Assembly: GCF_000374525.1 (NCBI RefSeq)
Contig: NZ_KB894573.1
Location: 15,745 to 79,744 of the forward strand
Direction: 5' to 3'
Source of the DNA: Amorphus coralli DSM 19760
GTDB lineage: Bacteria > Pseudomonadota > Alphaproteobacteria > Rhizobiales > Amorphaceae
DNA: 64,000 nt
Position numbers and translations under genes: made by a program. Within the stretch, counting starts at the first letter, position 1. Each line of letters starts with the position of its first letter. Below the pieces are notes generated by a model. That model searched no databases, was not told the origin of the DNA, and was given only the letters and a program-made list of their open reading frames with translations. This document shows positions 43,159-51,801 of the stretch, one piece after another.

Positions 43159-43953
43159 TCAGCGGCCCGACAGCGTGTGGCGTTCCGCGGTGGTGCCGCG
43201 ATAGATGGTCAGGTGGGATGGGCCGACCGCACGCACCGGTTCCGGCGCCACCACGGGGTCGATCCCGAACAGGTCGTCGGCGGTGATGGGCGTGGTGAGC
43301 CCGACCTCGTCGCCATCCTCGTCGCGGCCACGTTCCAGGAGCGTGAGCTTGCCGAGATTCTGCGCCAGGGCGATGCGCTTGGCCGCATCGATGTCCACGT
43401 CGAGCGTGTAGGTGCGGCCGTCCGCACCCTCACGGGCCGCTGCGAGGACCGGAATCGCCGTGGCCAGTGGATAGACGGCGCTGGCCTGACCATCACCCGA
43501 GGAGGCCAGCAGGAACACGTCCACGACACTTCCGGCAATGACCTGACGGTCGCCGCCAGCGAGCGCCCCCGATGACACCGAGATCGCCCGGCGTCCCGGA
43601 CGCAGCGAGAAGGCGACGGGCCGCGCCTGATCGTCGCCGCTGACATTTCTCAGGGTCAGGAGTGCGCCGGGCTCGATGTCCGCGAGCGCGTAATGCGGCG
43701 TGGCGGCGATCTCGATGGCGTCGGCGGCTAGGGCTGACTTCGGTGGGGCGGCGGAGGGGTCGTCCCATCGGGCCTTGCGGTAGTCGGCCGCGCCGATGAC
43801 GGCGCCCGCGGCAATTGCCCCGTCGGCCAGAAGCACCACCGGCCGCTGCGGCGCCGGCTCGCTGGCGGTCGGGCCCGGCTGCCGCGCGAGCATCAGCACC
43901 GCGAACGCGCAGACCAGCACGACCAGCAGGATCAGACGGCGACGCGCGACCAT
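43159..43953 (-). CDS. cpaB: Tad pilus assembly protein CpaB (RcpC)
   Basis: A 264-residue membrane-anchored periplasmic protein. It has one N-terminal membrane helix (LILLVVLVCAFAVLMLA), then a SAF/beta-clip domain (VVLLADGAIAAGAVIGAADYRKARWD by position about 45-70) and the RcpC region (AISVSSGALAGGDRQVIAGSVVDVFLL by position). It helps gate or stabilise the secretin channel. The ATG at 43953 puts the helix at the N-terminus; a start at 43971 adds six residues. It leads the machinery part of the Tad operon after the flp gap. Confidence 0.9.
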   Translation of the reverse strand: MVARRRLILLVVLVCAFAVLMLARQPGPTASEPAPQRPVVLLADGAIAAGAVIGAADYRKARWDDPSAAPPKSALAADAIEIAATPHYALADIEPGALLTLRNVSGDDQARPVAFSLRPGRRAISVSSGALAGGDRQVIAGSVVDVFLLASSGDGQASAVYPLATAIPVLAAAREGADGRTYTLDVDIDAAKRIALAQNLGKLTLLERGRDEDGDEVGLTTPITADDLFGIDPVVAPEPVRAVGPSHLTIYRGTTAERHTLSGR

Positions 43954-44253
43954 GTCATGCACTCCGCACAAACGGGGTAAGGCCCAGCAGACCCAAGGCT
44001 CGCGCTCTCCGCGCGTCCTCCAGTCTCGCTGAACCCGGGTTCAGGCGTTCCGGCCTGGGCAGCAACGGCGACTTGCCAGGCGGTCTGACTTGCGAGGCAA
44101 TGCCCGCATCGACTGTCAGGTCACCCACTTCCATTCACTGGTCCGATGAAAGGACGATGACGGCGAGCGCCAGAGCGCCGAACCGCGCCTTCCTTGATCC
44201 CCGCGAAGTCTCAGATAAGGAGAAGCCACTCTCAACAAGGCCAGAAGCCGGAC

Positions 44254-44285
44254 CGCCGGCGCTTCGATGAGGCGAAGCGCCGGCG
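44254..44285 (-). terminator. Strong hairpin 3' of flp
   Basis: CGCCGGCGCTTCG (44254-44266) and CGAAGCGCCGGCG (44273-44285) form a perfect 13-bp stem with a 6-nt loop, starting about 21 bp downstream of the flp stop. No T-run follows, so it may act as an RNA-stabilising end or attenuator. It would allow high pilin expression and lower expression of cpaB onward. The rest of the 43954-44306 gap shows nothing else. Confidence 0.6.
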
Positions 44286-44306
44286 CCGGACCAATGATCG
44301 TGGCGC

Positions 44307-44507
44307 TCAGTTGCCGCCAGCGTACTCGTTTTCGTTCACGGCAGTGTCCAGCGACGTTCCGATCTTGCCGAAGCCGGTTTCGATCGAGTCGCCGAGCGTG
44401 GTCATGGCGGTGACCGAGCCGAGCGCGATCAGAGCGACGATGAGCGAGTACTCGACCAGACCGCCACCCTTCTTGTCGGAGGCGAAGCGCGCGAAGAGCT
44501 TGTTCAT
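44307..44507 (-). CDS. flp: Flp-type pilin
   Basis: A 66-residue prepilin, the major subunit of Tad pili. MNKLFARFASDKKGGG is the leader, cut by the CpaA peptidase before LVEYSLIVALIALG. Glu5 and Tyr6 of the mature protein are the conserved Flp motif. The mature protein is about 50 residues. It stands alone between large untranslated regions, as usual for a highly expressed pilin gene, and is followed by a strong hairpin. Confidence 0.95.
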   Translation of the reverse strand: MNKLFARFASDKKGGGLVEYSLIVALIALGSVTAMTTLGDSIETGFGKIGTSLDTAVNENEYAGGN

Positions 44508-44947
44508 GATGTAACCCCTGAATCATCCTGGACAATGATGCTCCCCGGATGGACGCCGAGCCCTTTCGCTCACCCTCCCCCCCAGGGGCCAACAGAGCAG
44601 CCTTGAGACCCTGTTAACGACGGTTAATTGCGGGAGCAGCCTGACGCGTGTCCAGCCGTAAATACAACCATTCCGATTAAGCGACCCTTGCTCAATGAGC
44701 CTTGGAGCGGGCGGCGATGCCAAGCAATTCATCTTTCTTCCGAAAGCGTTTAGCCGGCTGTCGGCATGAAATTTTTGCAACACTTTTTAATTGAGTTCAT
44801 GCTGCGTACATATTTTTCATGAAGCGCACCTTGAGCGCCCGGGCGCAGGCAGGACCGGCGACTGCATCTGATCGCCGGGCGCCCCTGCTTCTGGCGTCCG
44901 ACCAGATCGTGTCCGGCCCCTGCCGACCGGATTCGTGAATTCATCAC
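44508..44947 (-). promoter_or_regulatory. Long upstream region of flp
   Basis: The 440-bp gap between the tadG-like gene and flp is AT-rich at 44610-44830, unlike the surroundings, and must hold the flp promoter. On the minus strand TTAACCGTCGTTAA (44627-44614) resembles a CtrA site but has 6 bp between half-sites rather than 7. CtrA controls pilA in Caulobacter, so this is worth noting, but I do not assert it as a site. No ORF with protein character is seen. Confidence 0.4.
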
Positions 44948-45481
44948 CTAATCCCTCGCCGCCACCAGCCGCGCCACGCACGCTGCCGCGCCCGGACCGG
45001 CATCGAGACAGGCGGTTTCGTCGTAGGCGGCCGCAGCGCCGGCCGACACGTCGATCCGGTGCAGACCGCCGACGGTGAGGATCACCAGAGGCAGGCCATT
45101 GCCCGCATCGACGCTGCGCGACAGACCGACCGAGACGGCTGTCGCCGGCGTGGCGCGCGCCTCGAAGCGTGCGCCGTCCCAGCTGCCGATATGGATCGTG
45201 GCTGTCGGGTAGTCGCCCGCGCCCGGCTCCCCGGCCAGGTTGGCGTCCAGAAGGGCCGAGGCCGCGCTGCGTGCCGCCGCCTCGTCGGGCAGTTCCCGGG
45301 CAGCCGCCAGCGCAGCCGCCTCCGCGGCGATGGTCATCCGGGTGCGGGTTGCATCGATCATCAGGAGATCGACGCCCGCCAGGCAGAACAGAAGGATCGG
45401 CAGCACCAGCGCCGCCATGACCAGCACCGCGCCATCCTGGTCGCGGGCGAGTGCCCGTATCGATCGTTCGAGCCCCCGCAT
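44948..45481 (-). CDS. TadG/TadE-like pseudopilin-type membrane protein
   Basis: A 177-residue protein. RDQDGAVLVMAALVLPILLFCLAGVDLL (by position about 15-40) is the TadE-type N-terminus with a hydrophobic helix. MTIAAEAAALAAARELPDEA then begins the periplasmic part, typical of the short TadG-like proteins that carry the DUF2134/Flp pilus-assembly TadG N-domain without the von Willebrand domain. A cysteine pair near the C-terminus could form a disulfide. It overlaps the upstream gene by 1 bp (ATGA). Confidence 0.8.
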   Translation of the reverse strand: MRGLERSIRALARDQDGAVLVMAALVLPILLFCLAGVDLLMIDATRTRMTIAAEAAALAAARELPDEAAARSAASALLDANLAGEPGAGDYPTATIHIGSWDGARFEARATPATAVSVGLSRSVDAGNGLPLVILTVGGLHRIDVSAGAAAAYDETACLDAGPGAAACVARLVAARD

Positions 45482-45927
45482 CAGAGCCGATCCGACGGCT
45501 CGGCCCGCATCACCACCCGGGTGGTCAACGGCTCGCCGACGAGGCCGAGAATGCCGGTGACCGTGGCGTGCTGGAACGGGATCGACACGACGACCGCCAC
45601 GTCGTCGGAGCCCAGCCCGGCCTCCTCCACGTCGACCGTGTAGGGGCCCGCACCGAAAAGGCGGCTGCGCGTCATGGCTTCTGCCTCCGCAGCATCCCCG
45701 GCATGCAGGGCGAGCAACCGGGTGCCGTCGCGCGCTCCGCTCAACATCGAGGCGTAGGTGGCGTGCAGCATGATCACGTCGATCGCCCCGAAGATCAGCA
45801 GCAGGAAGACCGGCAGGACGATGGCGAATTCCAGCAGCGCCCCACCACGCCTGTCGCGACGCAGGCGGCGGCCGAGCACACCGACACGCAGTACCACGGC
45901 TCTCGGACGACGGACGGAAGCCGGCAT
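45481..45927 (-). CDS. TadE-like pseudopilin
   Basis: A 148-residue protein with the TadE motif: RRDRRGGALLEFAIVLPVFLLLIFGAIDV, with the Gly-Glu-Phe region of the prepilin-like cleavage site around residues 28-36 and a single membrane helix. It is processed by CpaA in related systems and is needed for pilus assembly. The ATG at 45927 was chosen; a GTG at 45933 is also possible. It is the first gene of the minus-strand Tad run, divergent from the peptidase gene 103 bp away. Confidence 0.82.
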   Translation of the reverse strand: MPASVRRPRAVVLRVGVLGRRLRRDRRGGALLEFAIVLPVFLLLIFGAIDVIMLHATYASMLSGARDGTRLLALHAGDAAEAEAMTRSRLFGAGPYTVDVEEAGLGSDDVAVVVSIPFQHATVTGILGLVGEPLTTRVVMRAEPSDRL

Positions 45928-46030
45928 GGCCACTCCCCAGAGATCGCTGTCTTATAAATGCAACCGCTCCCCCTTTAATCGCTCATGACGGGAACTGGAT
46001 GACAGCGGCACAGCACCGAGGAGTGCGATC

Positions 46031-46567
46031 GTGGACCATGCGTTGACCGGCGACCTCATCGGCTGGGTCGCAGCCCTGGTCCTGGCCATCCAGTTGCTCG
46101 CCGTGGCCTGGAGCGACTTCCACACCTTCACCATCGGCAACCGGATCTGCATCGCGCTCGTTGCGACGGTTGCGGTGGCGGTGCTTCCCGGCCTTGCCGG
46201 CCATCCGGTGCTCGGCTTCGGGCCGGCGAACCTTCTCGTCGGCGCGGTGTTCTTCGCCGCCGCCTTCCCGCTCTGGCTGTGGGGGCGGATCGGGGGCGGC
46301 GACGTCAAGCTTCTGGCCGGCTGCGGCGCGATTGCCGGACCCGCCTGGTGGAGCGTGTTCCTGCTCCTCGCCTCGCTCCTGTCGCTGATCGCGATCGCCG
46401 CGCTGCTGGCGGTGCGGCACTGGCCGGTTGCGGCCGGCGCGCCCGCCGCGGACCAGTGCGACAGCCTCTGGCAGACCTATCGCGCCACCCGGCACCTGCC
46501 CATGGGCGTGCCGCTTGGCCTCGCCGCCCTCGCAATCCTCGGCCTGCGCCTGATGACGCAGGTCTAG
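46031..46567 (+). CDS. cpaA: Prepilin peptidase CpaA (TadV)
   Basis: A 178-residue inner-membrane aspartyl protease (A24) with about six hydrophobic segments. The two catalytic Asp are in AWSDFHTFTIGNR and GRIGGGDVKLLAG, the G-x-G-D motif. It cleaves the leader of Flp and the TadE/TadG-type pseudopilins. The start is GTG at 46031. It is divergent from the rest of the Tad locus and ends 3 bp from the convergent CoA-transferase gene. Confidence 0.92.
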   Translation: MDHALTGDLIGWVAALVLAIQLLAVAWSDFHTFTIGNRICIALVATVAVAVLPGLAGHPVLGFGPANLLVGAVFFAAAFPLWLWGRIGGGDVKLLAGCGAIAGPAWWSVFLLLASLLSLIAIAALLAVRHWPVAAGAPAADQCDSLWQTYRATRHLPMGVPLGLAALAILGLRLMTQV

Positions 46568-46570
46568 CCG

Positions 46571-47764
46571 TCACCCATCGTCGTGTGGGGGCTTGAGCCG
46601 CGACAGGACTTCGGCCGTGTGCTGGCCGAGCAGCGGCGGCGCGGTCTCGAAAGCCAGCGGCGCTTCGGCGAACCGCATCGGCGAAACCACCGAGGGCACG
46701 CTTCCGGACAGCGGATGCGGCAGGTCCCGCAGCATCTCGCGATGGCGGACCTGAGGCTCCGCCAGCACCTGGGGAACGGTGTTGATCGGCGCGCACGGCA
46801 CGTTGCGCTCGGTCAGTACCTGGCGCCAGTCGGCAAGGTCGCGCTCCTGAAGCCGGGCGCAGATGAGCGGATGCAGCGTGTCGAGATTCTCCACCCGCGC
46901 CTTGTTGGTGGCGTAGCGCGGATCGTCGGCCAGGTCCGGCATCCCCAGCGCATCGGAGAACCGGCCGAACTGCTCGTCGTTGCCCACAGCGATCACGATG
47001 TGGCCGTCGCGCACCGGGAAGATGTCCTGCGGCTGAATGTTCGGATGCTTGTTGCCGGCCCGCTTCGGCGCCACGCCGGAGACCAGATAGTTCATCGCCT
47101 GGTTGGCAAGCGTCGCCGCCGCCACGTCCAGCATGGCGATGTCGATCGTATCGCCGCGGCCGGTCTCCGAACGGCGCGCCAGCGCGGCAAGAATCGCCAC
47201 CGTGGCGTACATGCCGGTCATGATGTCGACAATGGGAACGCCGACCTTCTGCGGGCCGGCGCCGGGCTCGCCGTCTGGAACGCCGGTCACGCTGAGGAGG
47301 CCGCCCATCGCCTGGATCATGAAATCATAGGCGACGTCCTTGGCCATTGGGCCATCCTGGCCGAAGCCGGTAATGGAGCAGTAGATCAGGCGCGGATTCA
47401 GGGCGCGCAAATCGTCCGGTCCGAGCCCGTAGCGCTTCAGCGAACCGGCCTTGAAATTCTCCAGCACCACGTCCGCCTGGCGGGCGAGCGCGCGCACTGT
47501 CTCCTGCCCTTCAGGGCTGGCGAGATCGATTTCGACCGACTTCTTGCCCCGGTTCACCGACAGGAAGTAGCCCGACTCGCCCGTCTCTTCCCCATCGCTG
47601 GCCTTCAGATAGGGCGGCCCCCAGCGGCGGGTGTCATCGCCGACGCCGGTGCGCTCGACCTTGATGACCTCCGCTCCGAGGTCAGCCAGCGTCTGGCTCG
47701 ACCAGGGACCGGCCATGATGCGGCTCAGATCGAGTACTGTGATGTGGGAAAGCGGACCTGTCAT
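46571..47764 (-). CDS. CaiB/BaiF-family CoA-transferase
   Basis: A 397-residue class III CoA-transferase. ITVLDLSRIMAGPWSSQTLADLGAEVIKVE (positions about 8-37) is the family N-terminus, and AYDFMIQAMGG contains the catalytic Asp. LPHPLSGSVPSVVSPMRF near the C-terminus is also typical. It moves CoA between acids such as succinyl-CoA and a dicarboxylate. The ATG at 47764 (MTGPLSH) was chosen over a GTG three codons earlier. It sits 45 bp after the hydratase gene on the same strand, so both probably act on one pathway together with the Tct transporter. Confidence 0.93.
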   Translation of the reverse strand: MTGPLSHITVLDLSRIMAGPWSSQTLADLGAEVIKVERTGVGDDTRRWGPPYLKASDGEETGESGYFLSVNRGKKSVEIDLASPEGQETVRALARQADVVLENFKAGSLKRYGLGPDDLRALNPRLIYCSITGFGQDGPMAKDVAYDFMIQAMGGLLSVTGVPDGEPGAGPQKVGVPIVDIMTGMYATVAILAALARRSETGRGDTIDIAMLDVAAATLANQAMNYLVSGVAPKRAGNKHPNIQPQDIFPVRDGHIVIAVGNDEQFGRFSDALGMPDLADDPRYATNKARVENLDTLHPLICARLQERDLADWRQVLTERNVPCAPINTVPQVLAEPQVRHREMLRDLPHPLSGSVPSVVSPMRFAEAPLAFETAPPLLGQHTAEVLSRLKPPHDDG

Positions 47765-47809
47765 GGAGGGCACCGGAAAAGAAATCTTCGGGGAATCGGC
47801 AGTGACGGT

Positions 47810-48571
47810 TCAGCGGCCCTTGAAGACCGGAGCGCGCTTTTCCAGCGTCGCGGCAGTCGCCTCGCGGGCATCCTCGGTGCGCATGAGGAGCGTGCTGAAC
47901 TGCTGCTCGATCTGGTAGCCCTCGTCGACGGGCAGGAACTCGATCTGGTTGAGCGCCTGCTTGCCGTAGCGCAGGCCGAGCGGCGCTTTGGTGGCGATCC
48001 TCGCGGCAAGCGCCCGAGCAGCAGGCATGAGCTCATCCGGCTCCGTAACCTCCTGGACGAAGCCAAGGCGCCAGGCCTCCGCTGCGTCGACGGGATCGCC
48101 GGTGAAGAACATCCTGCGCAGCATGCCCTGAGGGAAATGACGGCCGAGATGCGCAGCGCCGCCACAGCGTCCGACGTTGATCTCCGGCATTGAGAAGCGC
48201 GCAGCACTGGAGGCAATGCGGATATCACAGACCGAGGCGAGCACCGCGCCCGCGCCCAGAGCCGGCCCGTTGACCGCGGCGATCGTCGGCAGCGCGCAGT
48301 CGCGGATGGACTTGAAGCAGCGGCGCACGGTGCGGGCCCGGGCCGGATCTTCCTCCACGGTCGCGGCGAGAAATTCCTTCAGATCGAGGCCGGCGCAGAA
48401 GGCCCGGGTGCCGCTGGCGGTAAACAGGACGCAGTTGATTCCGTCCCAGGTATCCGCCGCCTCGAAGGCTTCGGCGATCTCGCGGTAGTTGGCCAGCGTA
48501 ATGGCGTTCACCGGCGGGCAGTCGATGGTGATCTCGGCGACGCCCTCCGCAAATGTTACGTCGATGCCCAT
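47810..48571 (-). CDS. Enoyl-CoA hydratase/isomerase-family protein
   Basis: A 253-residue crotonase-fold protein. FCAGLDLKEF and NGPALGAGAVLAS supply the oxyanion hole. FSMPEINVG keeps the second Glu, but the first catalytic Glu of hydratases (GxE in GGGCEL) is Val here (GAGAVL), so it may be an isomerase, hydrolase or lyase rather than a plain hydratase. The ATG at 48571 (MGIDVTF) was chosen; upstream residues are shadow sequence. It is paired with the CaiB-type CoA-transferase and faces a divergent LysR gene. Confidence 0.88.
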   Translation of the reverse strand: MGIDVTFAEGVAEITIDCPPVNAITLANYREIAEAFEAADTWDGINCVLFTASGTRAFCAGLDLKEFLAATVEEDPARARTVRRCFKSIRDCALPTIAAVNGPALGAGAVLASVCDIRIASSAARFSMPEINVGRCGGAAHLGRHFPQGMLRRMFFTGDPVDAAEAWRLGFVQEVTEPDELMPAARALAARIATKAPLGLRYGKQALNQIEFLPVDEGYQIEQQFSTLLMRTEDAREATAATLEKRAPVFKGR

Positions 48572-48871
48572 GGGCGTTTCCCTCGTTTCGCGGCGCTCAA
48601 GCGGCCATCCTTGTTGAAACCGGTGACGTCGCGCGACGCGTGTCGCGGACGCTAGACGCACCCTGCAACCAACGGCTCCATTGTCCAGATTCCGGATCTG
48701 CAAAGGTCCTTGCGAAAATCTGCGTGCTCACCGGTTCGCGGCCGGCGCGCCGCAAGGTTTGCGCCGGATCGAATTTGCGGGTGCCGGCGCGCACCGACGG
48801 CGATAAGGTCGATGGTTCTCCCGGCCGACGGACGCGCGCCGGCACCCAAGGACGAGACACGCCGTAAACGC
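48572..48871. promoter_or_regulatory. Divergent control region between the hydratase and LysR genes
   Basis: A 300-bp gap. The only notable element is GCAAAGGTCCTTGC (48700-48713), an imperfect inverted repeat with GCAA/TTGC ends, which could be part of a LysR-type site. No clear -35/-10 pair is seen. Confidence 0.3.
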
Positions 48872-49783
48872 ATGAACTGGCTGCACGCCGTCAAAGTCTT
48901 CCGAGAGGTCGCCCACCACGGCTCGCTGTCCGCCGCCAGCCGCCGGCTCGGCATGTCGCCGGCCACTGTTTCACGCCACATCTCAGCACTGGAGCACGAA
49001 CTGAGGGCCACCCTCTTCCATCGCTCCAGCCGACAAATGAGCCTCACCGAGGCCGGCCGCATCTACAAGACGCTGATCGAGCCCATCGTCTCCCAGATCG
49101 AGGAGGCGAGCCTTGCCGTGGAAGGTCTTCAGTCGACCCCACGTGGAACGCTGCACGTCCACTCGCGCATGATGGTCGGCCAGCAATATGTCGTGCCGCT
49201 CTTGCCGAAATTTCTCGACCTCTACCCGGAAGTGGACGTCGATCTGACCATGTCGAACTTCGAGATCGACATCGTGGAGAAAGGCCTCGACCTGGACATC
49301 CGCATCGGCCGTCTGAGCGACAGCACGCTGCATGCGCGCAAGATCGCCACCAGCCGACGGGTGGTCGTCGCCTCCCCCAGCTTCCTGGAAAAGCACGGAG
49401 ACCTGCTGCACGAGCCCGCGGATCTGGCCAATGTGAGCTGCCTCACATACCGGCTGCGGATGGGCTCCATCATTTGGCGCTTCCGGCGCGGCACGGAGGA
49501 GGTGGAAGTCCCTGTCTCCGGCCGGCTTCAGTCGGATAACGGCATGTCGCTGCTGTCCGCCGTGCTCGACGGAATCGGCGTGGCCCTGATGTCGGACTGG
49601 GCCGTACGGGACGCGATCGCCGACGGCCGGCTGGCGCCGCTTTTCGTCGACTACAGCGCCAGCCACAGCGACTACGAGAACGGCATCTACGCTGTCTTCG
49701 AAAAGCGCGAGTTCCTGCCGCAGAAGACGCGCGTCTTCATTGATTTCCTCTGCTCCGAGCTCGCTTACCTGAACCAGGGCTGA
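48872..49783 (+). CDS. LysR-family transcriptional regulator
   Basis: A 303-residue LysR protein. The HTH is at residues 2-60 (VFREVAHHGSLSAASRRLGMSPATVSRHISALE by position about 8-40). The effector domain contains LHVHSRMMVGQQYVVPLLPKF and a late SDNGMSLLSAVLDGIGVALM (by position). The ATG at 48872 (MNWLHAV) starts directly before the HTH. It is divergent from the CaiB/hydratase pair and convergent with tctA, so it is placed to control both catabolism and uptake of one acid. Confidence 0.93.
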   Translation: MNWLHAVKVFREVAHHGSLSAASRRLGMSPATVSRHISALEHELRATLFHRSSRQMSLTEAGRIYKTLIEPIVSQIEEASLAVEGLQSTPRGTLHVHSRMMVGQQYVVPLLPKFLDLYPEVDVDLTMSNFEIDIVEKGLDLDIRIGRLSDSTLHARKIATSRRVVVASPSFLEKHGDLLHEPADLANVSCLTYRLRMGSIIWRFRRGTEEVEVPVSGRLQSDNGMSLLSAVLDGIGVALMSDWAVRDAIADGRLAPLFVDYSASHSDYENGIYAVFEKREFLPQKTRVFIDFLCSELAYLNQG

Positions 49784-49798
49784 GGCCGAGACCGGCGG

Positions 49799-51307
49799 TC
49801 AGGTCGGCACGCGCCGACCGACCACCCTTCGCCCGAGCGGCTTGAGCGCCGGCAGCACCAGGATCACCGCCGTCAGGGCAATGAACGTCGCCGCGATCGG
49901 GCTGCCAATGAGCACCGTGAGATCGCCGCGACCGATGAGCAGGGCACGGCGCAGATTTTCCTCGATCATCGGGCCGAGCACGAAACCGAGCAGCAGCGGC
50001 GCGGCCGGAAACCCGCCGATCATCATGGCGAAGCCAAGAACGCCGAAGCCGATCATGAGGTAGATGTCGAAGATGTTGGAGCGCACCGTGTAGACGCCGA
50101 TGCACATCAGGAACAGCATACCGACATACAGCGCCTTGTAGGGAATCTTCAGGATTGACACGAACACGCCGATCAGCGGCAGGTTCAGGAGCAGGAGCAT
50201 CAGGTTGCCGATCCAGAAGCTCATGATCAGCCCCCAGAACATCTGAGGCTGCTCCAGCACGAGGCCTGGGCCCGGCGTGATCCCATGGATGATCAGCGCG
50301 CCCAGCAGCACCGCCATGATCGGATCGCCCGGGATGCCCAGGCTCAGTGTGGGCACGAAGGCCGCCTGGACCGAAGCGTTGTTGGCTGATTCCGGTGCTG
50401 CAATGCCCTCGACCGCACCGGTGCCGAAGATCTCGGGTGTGCGGCTGACACGCTTTTCGATGGCGTAGGACAGGAACGAGGCAATCGTCGGCCCTGCCCC
50501 CGGCAGCATGCCGATGAAACTGCCGATACCGGTGCCGCGCAGCATCGGCAGCACGCTGCGACCAACATCCTCGCGGGTGGGAAGAAGCGCGCGCAGCGAA
50601 ACCGTGGTTACGCGCGGATGGTCGGTGCTGCCAAGCGCCAGGTTGTTGAGGATCTCGGCGATGCCGAACAGGCCCATGACCAGCGCGACCAGGCTGACGC
50701 CCTCCGCAAGTTCCATAAAGCCGAACTGGTAGCGCAACTGGCCGGAGTAGATGTCCATGCCCACGACGCCCAGGATCAGGCCGAACACGACCATTGCCAG
50801 CGCCTTGATGCGGGAGCCGGAGGACAGCGAGGACGCCACAACCAGGCCGAAGATCATGATGGCGAAATATTCCGCCGCCCCGAACCGATAGGCGAAGGAC
50901 GCGATCAACGGCGCCAGCACCATCAGCAGCACAATGGCCAGCGACCCTCCGACAAAGGACGCAATGCTGGTCATCGCCAGCGCCACACCGGCCCGCCCCT
51001 GCTTGGCCATCGGGTACCCGTCGAGGCAGGTGATGGCATTGGTCGCTGTACCCGGAATGTTGAGCAGGATCGACGCCGTGGAACCGCCGTACTGGGCTCC
51101 GTAGAAGATCCCGGCCAACATGATGATGGCCGTCGTCGGATCCATGTAGAAGGTCAGCGGCAGCAGCAGCGAGATCGTCGACAGCGCGCCGATGCCAGGC
51201 AGGAGGCCAATGACCGTGCCGACGAAGACACCGATGAAGCAGAACAGGATGTTCGACGGCGCCAGCGCGACCTGCGAGCCGAGGGCGATGTTGTTCAGGA
51301 GATCCAA
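49799..51307 (-). CDS. tctA: Tripartite tricarboxylate transporter large permease, TctA family
   Basis: A 502-residue inner-membrane protein with about 12 hydrophobic segments. GTVIGLLPGIGALSTISLLLPLTFYMDP (positions about 30-57) and YGGSTASILLNIPGTA are the conserved TctA blocks, the latter repeated in degenerate form (FIGMLPGAGPTIASFLSY). The start must be the TTG at 51307, because the in-frame TAG of tctB lies only 13 bp upstream. The system takes up di- or tricarboxylates with a cation gradient. Confidence 0.95.
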   Translation of the reverse strand: MDLLNNIALGSQVALAPSNILFCFIGVFVGTVIGLLPGIGALSTISLLLPLTFYMDPTTAIIMLAGIFYGAQYGGSTASILLNIPGTATNAITCLDGYPMAKQGRAGVALAMTSIASFVGGSLAIVLLMVLAPLIASFAYRFGAAEYFAIMIFGLVVASSLSSGSRIKALAMVVFGLILGVVGMDIYSGQLRYQFGFMELAEGVSLVALVMGLFGIAEILNNLALGSTDHPRVTTVSLRALLPTREDVGRSVLPMLRGTGIGSFIGMLPGAGPTIASFLSYAIEKRVSRTPEIFGTGAVEGIAAPESANNASVQAAFVPTLSLGIPGDPIMAVLLGALIIHGITPGPGLVLEQPQMFWGLIMSFWIGNLMLLLLNLPLIGVFVSILKIPYKALYVGMLFLMCIGVYTVRSNIFDIYLMIGFGVLGFAMMIGGFPAAPLLLGFVLGPMIEENLRRALLIGRGDLTVLIGSPIAATFIALTAVILVLPALKPLGRRVVGRRVPT

Positions 51308-51319
51308 CTGAGGAACCGC

Positions 51320-51769
51320 CTATAGCTTGAGGAAGGGCAGCGGCAGGCCTAGCGCCTCGACGAACAGGAGATAGCCGGCTCCGCACAGGACCACCACCAG
51401 CCCCGCAAGCAGGGCGGGCTGCGGCCGACCGGAGGCAAGTGAGGCCAAGAGGATCAGCGCGATGGTGCCGGGTGCAAGCCCGAAGAGCGGCGTCAGAACC
51501 GCCCAGGCGACCAGCCCACCGAAGACGCAGGCCACGGCCATCCAGCGGATGCGGCGGGGTCGGTCCGCCGCCACCGGCACGCGAACCAGAGCGGAAATGA
51601 CGAGCAGCACGCCGAGAACGGCCAGGGCAACTCCCGCAGCGAAGGGGAACAGCCCCGGCCCGATGGTGCGCAATGACCCGAGCCCGTAGTCCAGCGCCTG
51701 CAGCGTCACCAGAAGCCCGACGAGGGCAACGATGACACCGCTGGCGAGGTCGGTTCTGTGAACGCTCAC
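51320..51769 (-). CDS. tctB: Tripartite tricarboxylate transporter small permease, TctB family
   Basis: A 149-residue inner-membrane protein with four hydrophobic helices. LASGVIVALVGLLVTLQALDYGLGSLRTIGPGLFPFAAGV (positions about 8-47) has the GPGxFP motif typical of TctB. The start is GTG at 51769. It lies between tctC (32 bp upstream) and tctA (12 bp downstream) in the standard order. Confidence 0.92.
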   Translation of the reverse strand: MSVHRTDLASGVIVALVGLLVTLQALDYGLGSLRTIGPGLFPFAAGVALAVLGVLLVISALVRVPVAADRPRRIRWMAVACVFGGLVAWAVLTPLFGLAPGTIALILLASLASGRPQPALLAGLVVVLCGAGYLLFVEALGLPLPFLKL

Positions 51770-51801
51770 TGGATCGATCCGGACTGCGGGCGCCGGCGAC
51801 G

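Noticed and set aside
44614-44627. TTAA-N6-TTAA upstream of flp as a CtrA site
   Set aside because: The half-site spacing is 6 rather than 7 bp, so I mention it but do not call it a CtrA site.
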